The notes under the pieces are model-generated. The model searched no databases. It was not told the origin of the DNA and saw only the letters and a list, made by a program, of their open reading frames with translations. The position numbers and the translations under genes are program-made. Positions 6,212-13,562 of a DNA stretch of 22,219 bases are shown piece by piece. Position 1 is the stretch's first letter. Each line of letters starts with the position of its first letter. Origin of the DNA: Clostridia bacterium (GTDB lineage Bacteria; Bacillota; Clostridia; Christensenellales; Borkfalkiaceae); NCBI GenBank assembly GCA_017452305.1, contig JAFTMQ010000054.1, forward strand, positions 1 through 22,219, given 5' to 3'.

Positions 6212-7693
6212 ATGGCGATTCAAGCGGATTTTGAGACCTATCGCTACGTGGGTGAGGCATGTCGGTTGCGCGGTCAATCTATCGTGGAGTGCCGCCTGCC
6301 CGGCAGTGAAATTAGCAGTATTTTGGCGGTGCAGGCAACGGCAATTCCGTCCGATTGCACGTGCGTGGACGGCGAGGTGCGCTACGGCGGCAAGGTCGTG
6401 ATAGGCATTGTATATGAGGACGGGGATAAAAAGATATGCCGTGCGGAGCGCGGCGCGGAGTTTTTCCACAAAACCGAGGGCGGTGCGGTGACGCCCGCTT
6501 GCTTTGCTAAGGCGGCGTTTTCCACGGAAAATATCTCGTGGCGGCGCGAGGGCTCGGGGTTGGATATTTCCGTCATTGTAGATGCGGAGCTGTCCGTGTA
6601 CGGCGGCAAGCAAATGGAGTATTTGACGGGCGGAGAGGGGCTTTTTACCCAAACGCAAACGCAGACGGTACGCAAGACGGTGTGCGTTTCGGGCGAGACG
6701 GAAGGTGAGGACGAATTTGACGCCGATTACGTGGGCGACGTGCTAATGCATAGCGAAAAGGCGGTGGCAAACCGCGTGAGCGCCGAGGACGGACAAATTA
6801 CCATTGAGGGCGAAATCGCCTTACATATTTGCGTATTAAAGCCGGACGACGGCGTTTGCTCTTACGAGCGGTTATTGCCCTTCCGTATGCAAATCCCCTG
6901 CGACGAGGCGTACGGCGAGGTGAGTGTGGGCGCGAGAATGGGCATAAAGGCGGCGCACCTTAGTGCGTCGGTGGACGAAGAGAAGGGCAAGAGTAAAATG
7001 GTGCTTATCTACGCCCTTTCCGCCGACTGCTTTTTGTATATTCAAGAGAAGTTTGGCGTGGCGTGCGACGCGTTTTGTTGCGAGCAGGAAGTTCTGCTTA
7101 AAACGCAAAACGACGGGGGCAGGTATTTGACGAACACAATAAAATGCACCGAACGCGTAGGCGGAACCGCCGCGCTTTCCCCCTTGGTTGAGGGCGCTTT
7201 GCAGGCGGCGTTGATGCCGCGTGCGGAAATTGCGTGCCGAAAGGCGGAAAACGGCTTTGAGGCAGAGGGTGTTGTGTTTGCCGAGGTGCTTTTTAAGGGT
7301 GCGGACGGCAGTCACCGCAGCGCTACGCTATCCTTGCCCTTTGCCTTTCCGTTAAATATCGAGGGCGAGTATGCGGAAGCGGACGTTTTGGTTTGCGGCT
7401 TGAATATCCGTCGCAAGCCGAGCGGTGAAACGGAAGCGGAAGCCACTTTAAAGGTGGTTGTCCGCACCTATCAAGACGGAGAATGGGCGTATATTTCCGA
7501 GGTGACGGACGGGGAATGCTACGCCGAGGAAAAGGGTGCGTTTTCCGTGTATATTCCCAAGGCGGGGGAAGAGTTGTGGTCGCTTGCCAAGCGCTTGCAC
7601 CGCTCGCCCGAAAGTATTCAAGAGGGCAATCCGAATTTGCAATTCCCCTTGAAGGGGAACGAACGGATATTCGTTTACCGTCAAATCAAGTAA
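6212..7693 (+). CDS. DUF3794 (SPOCS) and LysM domain protein, SipL-like
   Basis: The 493-residue protein consists of several SPOCS/DUF3794 modules (about 20-130, 170-280 and 310-430) and ends with a LysM domain (about 445-490: 'YIPKAGEELWSLAKRLHRSPESIQEGNPNLQFPLKGNERIFVY'). Architecture, length and position beside veg and ispE match SipL of Clostridioides difficile, which binds the SpoIVA coat scaffold through its LysM domain during spore coat assembly. The role here is inferred from that match; spoIVA is not in the window. No signal peptide or membrane segment is present, as expected for a protein acting in the mother-cell cytoplasm. The ATG at 6212 has a strong AAAGGAGG at 6198-6205. I could not identify a convincing promoter in the 100 bp shared with veg. 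A core G-rich motif lies inside at 7115. Confidence 0.82.
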   Translation: MAIQADFETYRYVGEACRLRGQSIVECRLPGSEISSILAVQATAIPSDCTCVDGEVRYGGKVVIGIVYEDGDKKICRAERGAEFFHKTEGGAVTPACFAKAAFSTENISWRREGSGLDISVIVDAELSVYGGKQMEYLTGGEGLFTQTQTQTVRKTVCVSGETEGEDEFDADYVGDVLMHSEKAVANRVSAEDGQITIEGEIALHICVLKPDDGVCSYERLLPFRMQIPCDEAYGEVSVGARMGIKAAHLSASVDEEKGKSKMVLIYALSADCFLYIQEKFGVACDAFCCEQEVLLKTQNDGGRYLTNTIKCTERVGGTAALSPLVEGALQAALMPRAEIACRKAENGFEAEGVVFAEVLFKGADGSHRSATLSLPFAFPLNIEGEYAEADVLVCGLNIRRKPSGETEAEATLKVVVRTYQDGEWAYISEVTDGECYAEEKGAFSVYIPKAGEELWSLAKRLHRSPESIQEGNPNLQFPLKGNERIFVYRQIK

Positions 7694-7730
7694 ATTTTAC
7701 AAAAATTGCACGCAAAATCGTGTAAAAGCA

Positions 7731-7759
7731 TTGTATTTTTGGCGAAAGTATGCTACAAT
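7731..7759 (+). promoter_or_regulatory. promoter of ispE
   Basis: TTGTAT (7731-7736), 17-bp spacer, TACAAT (7754-7759). The RNA would start near 7766 and reach the terminator-like hairpin at 7777 about 12 nt later, before the ispE ATG at 7818. Confidence 0.6.
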
Positions 7760-7776
7760 AAGCAAAGAGCAATCCG

Positions 7777-7806
7777 TGCGGCGGGGTGTTTCCCCGTCGC
7801 ATTTTT
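7777..7806 (+). terminator. terminator-like hairpin between SipL-like gene and ispE
   Basis: TGCGGCGGGG (7777-7786) pairs with CCCCGTCGCA (7792-7801) with one G-U wobble and a 5-nt loop, followed by TTTTT (7802-7806). It could end the upstream transcript. It also lies downstream of the promoter at 7731-7759, so it may act as an attenuator in the ispE leader. Confidence 0.65.
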
Positions 7807-7817
7807 CGGGTGAAAAG

Positions 7818-8768
7818 ATGAAAACGGTAAAAATAAAATCGTACGCAAAAATCAATTTGACCTTAGAAATCGTTGGCGTGGAGGGGGAGTATCATATGCT
7901 CGACTCCTTGGTGGCGAGTGTGGATTTGTTCGATTTGTTGGTGATAAAAGCGCGGAAAGGCAAGCTTTCAACGGTGAAAATGCACGGCTTGGGCAGTGAA
8001 AGTATACCGCCCGAACACAACAACGCTTTAAAAGCGGCGGAAGCGTTTTCCGCTACCTTTGGTACGGACGGCGTAGATATTACCGTCTATAAAAATATCC
8101 CTATCGGCGCGGGACTTGGCGGCTCGTCCGCGGACGTTGTTGGCGTGATCAACGGCATGGCGCAGCTTTACGGTATCGAGGACAGAGCGGCGCTTAAAGC
8201 GCTTGCGGATACCCTCGGCAGCGATACGGGGTATATGCTTGACGGCGGCTTTGCGAGGATGCAAGGCAGAGGGGAAAAGGTAACCCCGCTCGACGTCGGC
8301 GCGAAGCTGCATTTCTTGCTGTTATGCCCCAAATCGCCCGTTTCGGCGGGTGGGTGCTATCGCGTGTACGACAGCCTGCCGAAAAGCTTGGAAGAAAGGG
8401 AAAAATATACCGAATGCTGTATCGCGGCTTTGGGCGAAAATCGCATAAACGAGGTGGGCAGGTATTTGATGAACGATTTATTCTTGCCTGCGACGACCTT
8501 GAATGCCGACGTGCAAAAGGCATACGAGGAGGCCCTTTCGTTTTCCCCCTTGGGCGCGGTGATGACGGGCTCGGGAAGCGGTGTTTTGGCGCTGTTTGAC
8601 TGCAAGGAGCTTTGCGAGTGGGCAAAGAGCCGCTACAAGGGCAAATGCAACGCGTTTGTGGTGAGCACAATCACGCCCGACTACGCGGTGAAGAAAAAGA
8701 AAAAAGCGGGGGCGTTTTTCCGCAATCCGTTCGTATTGACGGACGAGGAGCAAGCCGCCGAGGAATAA
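7818..8768 (+). CDS. ispE: 4-(cytidine 5'-diphospho)-2-C-methyl-D-erythritol kinase
   Basis: IspE phosphorylates CDP-methylerythritol in the MEP route to isoprenoid precursors and belongs to the GHMP kinases. The start at ATG 7818 gives the typical N-terminus 'MKTVKIKSYAKINLTLEI'. Motifs seen: 'EYHMLDSL' (substrate side), the ATP-binding 'IPIGAGLGGSSADV' at about residues 95-108, and the third GHMP motif 'VMTGSGSGVLALF' near residue 255. The length of 316 residues is slightly above the usual 280-300. The extra part is a basic tail (VKKKKKAGAFFRNPFVLTDEEQAAEE) that I cannot assign. The ribosome-binding site is weak (GGGTGA at 7809-7814). The next gene begins 26 nt after its stop and is probably co-transcribed. 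Confidence 0.93.
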   Translation: MKTVKIKSYAKINLTLEIVGVEGEYHMLDSLVASVDLFDLLVIKARKGKLSTVKMHGLGSESIPPEHNNALKAAEAFSATFGTDGVDITVYKNIPIGAGLGGSSADVVGVINGMAQLYGIEDRAALKALADTLGSDTGYMLDGGFARMQGRGEKVTPLDVGAKLHFLLLCPKSPVSAGGCYRVYDSLPKSLEEREKYTECCIAALGENRINEVGRYLMNDLFLPATTLNADVQKAYEEALSFSPLGAVMTGSGSGVLALFDCKELCEWAKSRYKGKCNAFVVSTITPDYAVKKKKKAGAFFRNPFVLTDEEQAAEE

Positions 8769-8794
8769 AATCCATTGAAAATACGGAGAAAAAT

Positions 8795-9835
8795 ATGGAA
8801 GAAAGAATTATCGACGACGAATACGGCAGAGGTATTCGTTTAAAAAAGACGGCGGACGGGTTTGTGGACGTAACGGACGAGCTTGCGGCAAACACGGACG
8901 GCGAGGAAGAACAAACGGCGGACGAAGTCTCCTTTGAATTTCCCGTTTTCGACGATGAAGAGGACGAGGATTTGGCGACGCTCACCCCCCAAGAAGCGAT
9001 AGAATACCGCAAAAAGAAGGAAGAAGCGGCGGCGAAACGCAAAGCTGATTATCAAAAGGCGTGTGCAGAAGGGGACGCTGTGTTGGAAAGCGGCGAATTT
9101 GCCAAGGCGGAGCAAAAATTCGAGCAAGCGTTACAGCTCGACGAGGTGGCTACGCACGCGTCGGTTGGTTATTGGCGGGCGAAAACGGAAAACTTCGCAA
9201 AGCCCGACGTGTTGGCGGATGAATACGCGGACGAGGACGAGGGCTTGGAGAGTATGGAATACGACCTCGGCGTGGACGCTGTCGATGAAATTCGTGCGAC
9301 CTATAAAGGGGCGTTCCAAACCCGACTTGATGAAATCCGCGCGGAAGAAAAGCCGCTTGCGGCAGTGGTGGAAGAAAAGCAAGAAAAGCGCCGCGCGGTG
9401 CTTTCCGCCCGTCTTCGCAAGAGCATTATTTTGTTCGCGGTGGTGTTTATACCTACTGTTGTAGGTATCGTATTGACGGCGGTGTTCGGTGCAAAAATTC
9501 CGACGACGCGCGAAAATACCTACATTTTGCCGACCATTATCGTGGGCGCAATCTCTCTTTTGCTCTTTTTCGCGTCGGTATTTTTCGGCAATAAAATGGG
9601 CAACGCTATCCGCATTTTTAGCAAAAACGAACGGGTTTCTTCGAGCGTAGAAGGCAAGCGCCTCGTCGCGATTCGCGCTTATGCCGAGCTGTACAAACAG
9701 CTCCTCGCTCCCATTCCCGCCCGTGAAAAGCCCGTAGAGGACGAGGGGGATAAGCAAACGGAAAACGCCGTCCAAGCCGCCGCGCAGGAAAGCGAACAAG
9801 CCGACGAAGCGCAAGCGGAGCAATCGGCGGAATAA
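8795..9835 (+). CDS. acidic two-helix membrane protein with a TPR-like segment, unknown function
   Basis: ATG 8795 has CGGAGA about 7 nt upstream, 26 nt after ispE. The 346-residue protein starts with an acidic, disordered stretch (to about 60). A helical, charged segment follows, resembling one or two TPR repeats (about 75-130: 'ACAEGDAVLESGEFAKAEQKFEQALQLDE'), then a coiled-coil-like basic/acidic region (about 165-205). Two membrane helices come next (about 213-233 'IILFAVVFIPTVVGIVLTAVFGA' and 245-265 'ILPTIIVGAISLLLFFASVFFG'). The tail is soluble and again acidic (ESEQADEAQAEQSAE). Both ends should face the cytoplasm. It may be a membrane-bound scaffold, but no family or function is recognised. 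A terminator follows. Confidence 0.75.
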   Translation: MEERIIDDEYGRGIRLKKTADGFVDVTDELAANTDGEEEQTADEVSFEFPVFDDEEDEDLATLTPQEAIEYRKKKEEAAAKRKADYQKACAEGDAVLESGEFAKAEQKFEQALQLDEVATHASVGYWRAKTENFAKPDVLADEYADEDEGLESMEYDLGVDAVDEIRATYKGAFQTRLDEIRAEEKPLAAVVEEKQEKRRAVLSARLRKSIILFAVVFIPTVVGIVLTAVFGAKIPTTRENTYILPTIIVGAISLLLFFASVFFGNKMGNAIRIFSKNERVSSSVEGKRLVAIRAYAELYKQLLAPIPAREKPVEDEGDKQTENAVQAAAQESEQADEAQAEQSAE

Positions 9836-9854
9836 AGAAAAAACGCATATTTTC

Positions 9855-9888
9855 GAGGGGTTTTCAAGACGGAAACCTCTCTTTTTTT
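9855..9888 (+). terminator. intrinsic terminator after the ispE unit
   Basis: GAGGGGTTTTC (9855-9865) can pair with GGAAACCTCTC (9871-9881), with G-U wobbles, and is followed by a run of seven T (9882-9888). Confidence 0.75.
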
Positions 9889-9930
9889 CGGCTTTTTTAG
9901 GCAAAAAAATCCTTTTATGCGTTATTTAGA

Positions 9931-9951
9931 ATTAAAATCCTTGATTTTAAT
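9931..9951. promoter_or_regulatory. palindrome overlapping the -35 box of the ABC operon, candidate operator
   Basis: ATTAAAATC (9931-9939) and GATTTTAAT (9943-9951) form a perfect 9-bp inverted repeat with a 3-bp centre. The -35 box TTGATT (9941-9946) lies inside it, so a bound dimeric protein would block RNA polymerase. No regulator gene is adjacent. As an RNA hairpin it would not be transcribed from this promoter, which favours a DNA-binding site. Confidence 0.55.
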
Positions 9952-9969
9952 CTCTAAAAGTGATATAAT
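9941..9969 (+). promoter_or_regulatory. promoter of the ABC exporter operon
   Basis: TTGATT (9941-9946), 17-bp spacer, TATAAT (9964-9969). The start codon at 9979 lies 9 nt after the -10 box, so the leader would be only about 2-3 nt. Confidence 0.8.
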
Positions 9970-9978
9970 TAAACGGAT

Positions 9979-11748
9979 ATGAAAAAGATTTTAAGCTACT
10001 TCAAACCGTATAAATGGCAGAGTTTGATGGGGCCTTTGCTCAAATTGGCAGAGGCGACCTTTGAATTGCTTGTGCCGTTCGTTGTCGCGGCAATCGTGGA
10101 CAACGGTTTCGGTGCGGAAATAAACGGCGCTTATCCCAACGCCGACAAATCGTATATCGTTTGGGCGTGCGTCATTTTGGGTGCGTTCGGCTTGTTTGGT
10201 TTCTTGTTCGCCGTGGCGGCGCAATTTTTTTCCGCGCGCACGGCTACGGGCGTATGTGCGCTCGTGCGGAAGGACTTGTTCAAAAAGGTGCAGTCCCTTT
10301 CCTATCGCGACGTGGATAAGCTTGGCGAGGCGACCATTCTCACCCGCATGACGGGGGACGTAGATAAACTGCAAACGGGCATCAACCTTTTCTTGCGCCT
10401 GTTTTTGCGTTCGCCGTTTATCGTGTTCGGCGCGATGATTTGCGCGTTGATTATCGACTTAAAATCCTTTGGAATTTTCGCCGTGGCGATCGTTGCGCTT
10501 GCCATCGTCGTGTATGCGGTGATGTTGATTTGTATGCCCCTTTCCAAAAAGACGCAGGGCAAGCTCGACAAAGTGCTGTTATCCACGCGCGAAAATTTGG
10601 CGGGTGCAAGGGTGCTCCGCGCCTTTTGCAAAGAGGATGACGAGCGCGCACAATTCGACGCCCGCAACGAGGAGCTTAACAAAGGCAGAAAGCGTGAGGC
10701 CGCGATAGCCGCTATCACCAACCCCTTGACCTTCGTGCTTATCAACGCCGCGATTATTTGGCTGTTGTACAACGGCGCGATTAGCGTAGATGCGGGCAAC
10801 CTTACGCAAGGGCAGGTGATTGCCCTCTACAACCTTATGGGGCAAATCCTTATCGAGCTTATCAAGCTCGCCAACCTCATTGTGACGGTGGCAAAGGCGG
10901 CGGCTTCGGGCAGCCGTGTAGAGGCGGTGTTGCAAATGCAGTCCTCTCTCAAAATTTTACCCGACGAAGCGGAAAGCACGCAAACCGAACAAACGGAGAA
11001 AGAACCCTTTATCGTATTCGACGGCGTTTCCGCGCGTTATACGGACGGCGGGGAAAACGCTTTGGAAGATATTTCCTTTACAGCCGAACGCGGACAGACC
11101 ATCGGCGTTATCGGCGGTACTGGCTCGGGCAAGACGACGCTTGTCAACCTTTTACCCCATTTCTACGACGTAAACGGGGGGCAGGTGCGCGTTGACGGCA
11201 AAAACGTACAGTGCGCAAGTTTGCAAGCTTACCTGCGTAACCGTATCGGCGTCGTTCCGCAAAAAGCCAAGTTATTCAAAGGAACAATCCGTTCTAACCT
11301 GCTTTGGGGCAAGGAAAACGCGACGGACGAGGAGCTTTGGCAGGCGTTGAAGCTTGCGCAAGCGGAAGAGGTCGTGCGCGGCAAGGGCGGCTTGGACGCG
11401 CCCGTCGAGCAGGGCGGCAAAAACTTCTCGGGCGGGCAAAAACAGCGCTTGACGATTGCACGCGCGCTCGTTCGTCAACCCGACGTGCTCATTTTGGACG
11501 ATTCGTCCTCGGCGCTCGATTACGCGACGGACGCGGAATTGCGCAAGGCGGTCCGCACGTTGGATACGACGACCTTTATCGTTTCCCAACGCACTTCGTC
11601 GGTGCGCGACGCGGATAAAATTATCGTTTTGGACGATGGTAAGGCGGTGGGCATCGGCACGCACGACGAGCTAATGGAAAGCTGTGCCGTTTACCGTGAA
11701 ATTTATTTCTCGCAATACAAGGACGGGGAAGAAGGGGGTGCGGCATGA
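9979..11748 (+). CDS. ABC exporter half, degenerate ATP site (BmrC/TM287-like)
   Basis: This 589-residue half-transporter has a six-helix membrane domain (about 15-300) followed by an ATPase domain (about 345-575). The ATPase has Walker A GGTGSGKTT (about 379-387) and a normal signature FSGGQ. Walker B reads LILDD: Asp 508 stands where the catalytic Glu is expected. The switch His is replaced by Gln 537 (VSQRTSSV). This pair of changes is known from the non-catalytic side of heterodimeric exporters such as BmrCD, LmrCD and TM287/288. The partner follows with a 4-bp ATGA overlap. The promoter at 9941-9969 leaves almost no leader and no good Shine-Dalgarno. The exported substrate is unknown; drugs, peptides or lipids are all possible. 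Confidence 0.9.
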   Translation: MKKILSYFKPYKWQSLMGPLLKLAEATFELLVPFVVAAIVDNGFGAEINGAYPNADKSYIVWACVILGAFGLFGFLFAVAAQFFSARTATGVCALVRKDLFKKVQSLSYRDVDKLGEATILTRMTGDVDKLQTGINLFLRLFLRSPFIVFGAMICALIIDLKSFGIFAVAIVALAIVVYAVMLICMPLSKKTQGKLDKVLLSTRENLAGARVLRAFCKEDDERAQFDARNEELNKGRKREAAIAAITNPLTFVLINAAIIWLLYNGAISVDAGNLTQGQVIALYNLMGQILIELIKLANLIVTVAKAAASGSRVEAVLQMQSSLKILPDEAESTQTEQTEKEPFIVFDGVSARYTDGGENALEDISFTAERGQTIGVIGGTGSGKTTLVNLLPHFYDVNGGQVRVDGKNVQCASLQAYLRNRIGVVPQKAKLFKGTIRSNLLWGKENATDEELWQALKLAQAEEVVRGKGGLDAPVEQGGKNFSGGQKQRLTIARALVRQPDVLILDDSSSALDYATDAELRKAVRTLDTTTFIVSQRTSSVRDADKIIVLDDGKAVGIGTHDELMESCAVYREIYFSQYKDGEEGGAA

Positions 11749-13517
11749 AAAACGCAAAGTCTTCCGTAAAAAACCGTCCGCAAAAGACGCAGAAAAAGAG
11801 TACCTTAAAGCGCATTTTACATTACGTCGGCAGATATCCGTTCGCCTTGACGGGCTGTTTCTTGTTCGCGATCCTTTCGGTGGCGGCAAACCTGCTTGTG
11901 CCCGTTTTCTTGGGCGACGCAATCGACTGCATTGTGGATAAGGGCAGAGTGGAGTGGGAAACCCTTTCCCGTCTCTTTATCAACGTCGGGGTGGCGGTGG
12001 CAGTTTCCGCGTTGGCGCAATTTTTGCTTTCCCTTTGCAATAACCGCATTTCTTGCAACGTAGTACGCGATATGCGCAGGGACGCTTTCCATAAGCTTGG
12101 CAATTTGCCCTTGCAGTATATCGACACCCATTCGCACGGGGATACGGTTAGCCGCGTAGTGGCGGACGCCGATCAATTCGCCGACGGCTTATTGATGGGC
12201 TTCACGCAATTATTTACGGGCGTAATGACCATTTTGGGCACGCTTGTGTTCATGCTATTGACAAATTGGAAAATAGGGCTCGTCGTTGTGGGAATGACCC
12301 CCCTTTCCTTGCTCGTGGCGCGGTTTGTGGCGACTCATTCGCATAAATTCTTCAAGGAACAGACTGCCACGCGCGGCGAACAGACCGCGTTTGCGGAAGA
12401 GGCGATCGGCGGGTTAAAAACGACGATTGCGTTCGCGCACGAGGACGAGAACGAGGAAAAATACAACGAAATCAACGGGCGGTTGGAAAAAGCGTCCCTC
12501 AAAGCTATTTTTTATTCCTCACTCACCAACCCGTCCACGCGCGTGATTAACAACGTTATCTACGCGCTCGTTGCGCTTATCGGCGCGTTTGCCGTCGTTG
12601 GCAGCGGCACGTTTACCGTCGGCAGCTTGACGAAATTCCTTTCCTACACCAACCAATACACCAAGCCCTTCAATGAGGTTTCGGGCGTTATCACCGAGCT
12701 GAAAAGCGCGTTTGCTTGCGCCGACCGCATTTTTGAGCTTATCGACCAAATCGAAGAGGTTTCGGACAAGGACAACAAGGCACTTGACGGCGTAGAGGGG
12801 AACGTAGCCCTCACCGACGTGGATTTCTCTTACGACAAGCAAAAGCCCTTGCTTAAAGATTTGAATTTGCAAGTCCGTCCCGGTCAACGTATCGCGATTG
12901 TCGGCAGAACAGGCAGCGGCAAAACGACGCTTATCAACCTCTTAATGCGCTTTTACGACGTAGACGGCGGCGCGGTAACAGTAGAGGGCGAGGACGTCCG
13001 CCATATAACGCGCAGGTCCTTGCGGCAAAACTACGGCATGGTCTTGCAGGAAACGTGGTTGAAAAACGGCACCGTCTGCGAGAATTTGAAAATGGGCAAG
13101 CCCGACGCGACGGACGAGGAAATGATAGAGGCGGCGAAAGCGGCGCACGCCCACAGCTTTATCAAGCGCATGGAAAAGGGGTACGATACCCTGCTTTCGG
13201 ACGGCGGCGCGCTTTCCGAGGGACAAAAACAGCTCCTTTGCATTACGCGTATAATGCTTGCAAAACCGCCTATGCTTATATTGGACGAGGCAACCTCGTC
13301 TATCGATACGAGAACGGAATTAAAAATTAGCGACGCGTTCAACAAATTGATGGAAGGCAGAACCTCTTTCGTCGTCGCGCACAGACTTTCCACCATTATC
13401 CATTCCGACTGTATTTTGGTCATGAAGGATGGGCGCGTGGTAGAGCAAGGCGCGCATACCGAGCTTTTGGCGCAAAACGGCGAATACGCGGCGTTGTATA
13501 ACGGACAGTTCGCGTGA
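11745..13517 (+). CDS. ABC exporter half, catalytic ATP site (BmrD/TM288-like)
   Basis: This 590-residue partner of the preceding gene starts at ATG 11745, overlapping its stop, with a G-rich ribosome site (GAAGGGGG) just upstream. A basic N-terminal extension (SSVKNRPQKTQKKSTLKR) leads into the six-helix membrane domain (about 30-325). The ATPase has Walker A GRTGSGKTT, the catalytic Glu 515 in LILDEATSSID and the switch His 546 in VAHRLSTI, so it can hydrolyse ATP. Its signature is LSEGQ, with Glu 492 in place of the second Gly. In the dimer that signature faces the defective Walker B site of the first subunit, so both defects fall in the same ATP site. This is the asymmetric arrangement expected for heterodimers. 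Confidence 0.9.
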   Translation: MKNAKSSVKNRPQKTQKKSTLKRILHYVGRYPFALTGCFLFAILSVAANLLVPVFLGDAIDCIVDKGRVEWETLSRLFINVGVAVAVSALAQFLLSLCNNRISCNVVRDMRRDAFHKLGNLPLQYIDTHSHGDTVSRVVADADQFADGLLMGFTQLFTGVMTILGTLVFMLLTNWKIGLVVVGMTPLSLLVARFVATHSHKFFKEQTATRGEQTAFAEEAIGGLKTTIAFAHEDENEEKYNEINGRLEKASLKAIFYSSLTNPSTRVINNVIYALVALIGAFAVVGSGTFTVGSLTKFLSYTNQYTKPFNEVSGVITELKSAFACADRIFELIDQIEEVSDKDNKALDGVEGNVALTDVDFSYDKQKPLLKDLNLQVRPGQRIAIVGRTGSGKTTLINLLMRFYDVDGGAVTVEGEDVRHITRRSLRQNYGMVLQETWLKNGTVCENLKMGKPDATDEEMIEAAKAAHAHSFIKRMEKGYDTLLSDGGALSEGQKQLLCITRIMLAKPPMLILDEATSSIDTRTELKISDAFNKLMEGRTSFVVAHRLSTIIHSDCILVMKDGRVVEQGAHTELLAQNGEYAALYNGQFA

Positions 13518-13523
13518 TAATTG

Positions 13524-13560
13524 CAAAGGATACGTTAGACATTTCAAAACAAAGGATACG
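13524..13560 (+). repeat. short direct repeat before the ClC gene
   Basis: CAAAGGATACG occurs at 13524-13534 and again at 13550-13560, 26 bp apart. Each copy holds an AAAGGA that could bind ribosomes; the second one is just before the ATG at 13563 and serves the ClC gene. The first may be a remnant of a local duplication. Confidence 0.6.
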
Positions 13561-13562
13561 AT

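Noticed and set aside
9131..9904. Minus-strand ORF (257 codons) opposite the acidic membrane protein
   Set aside because: It is the complement of an acidic, GC-biased gene, gives an Arg/His/Phe-rich peptide and starts within the terminator.
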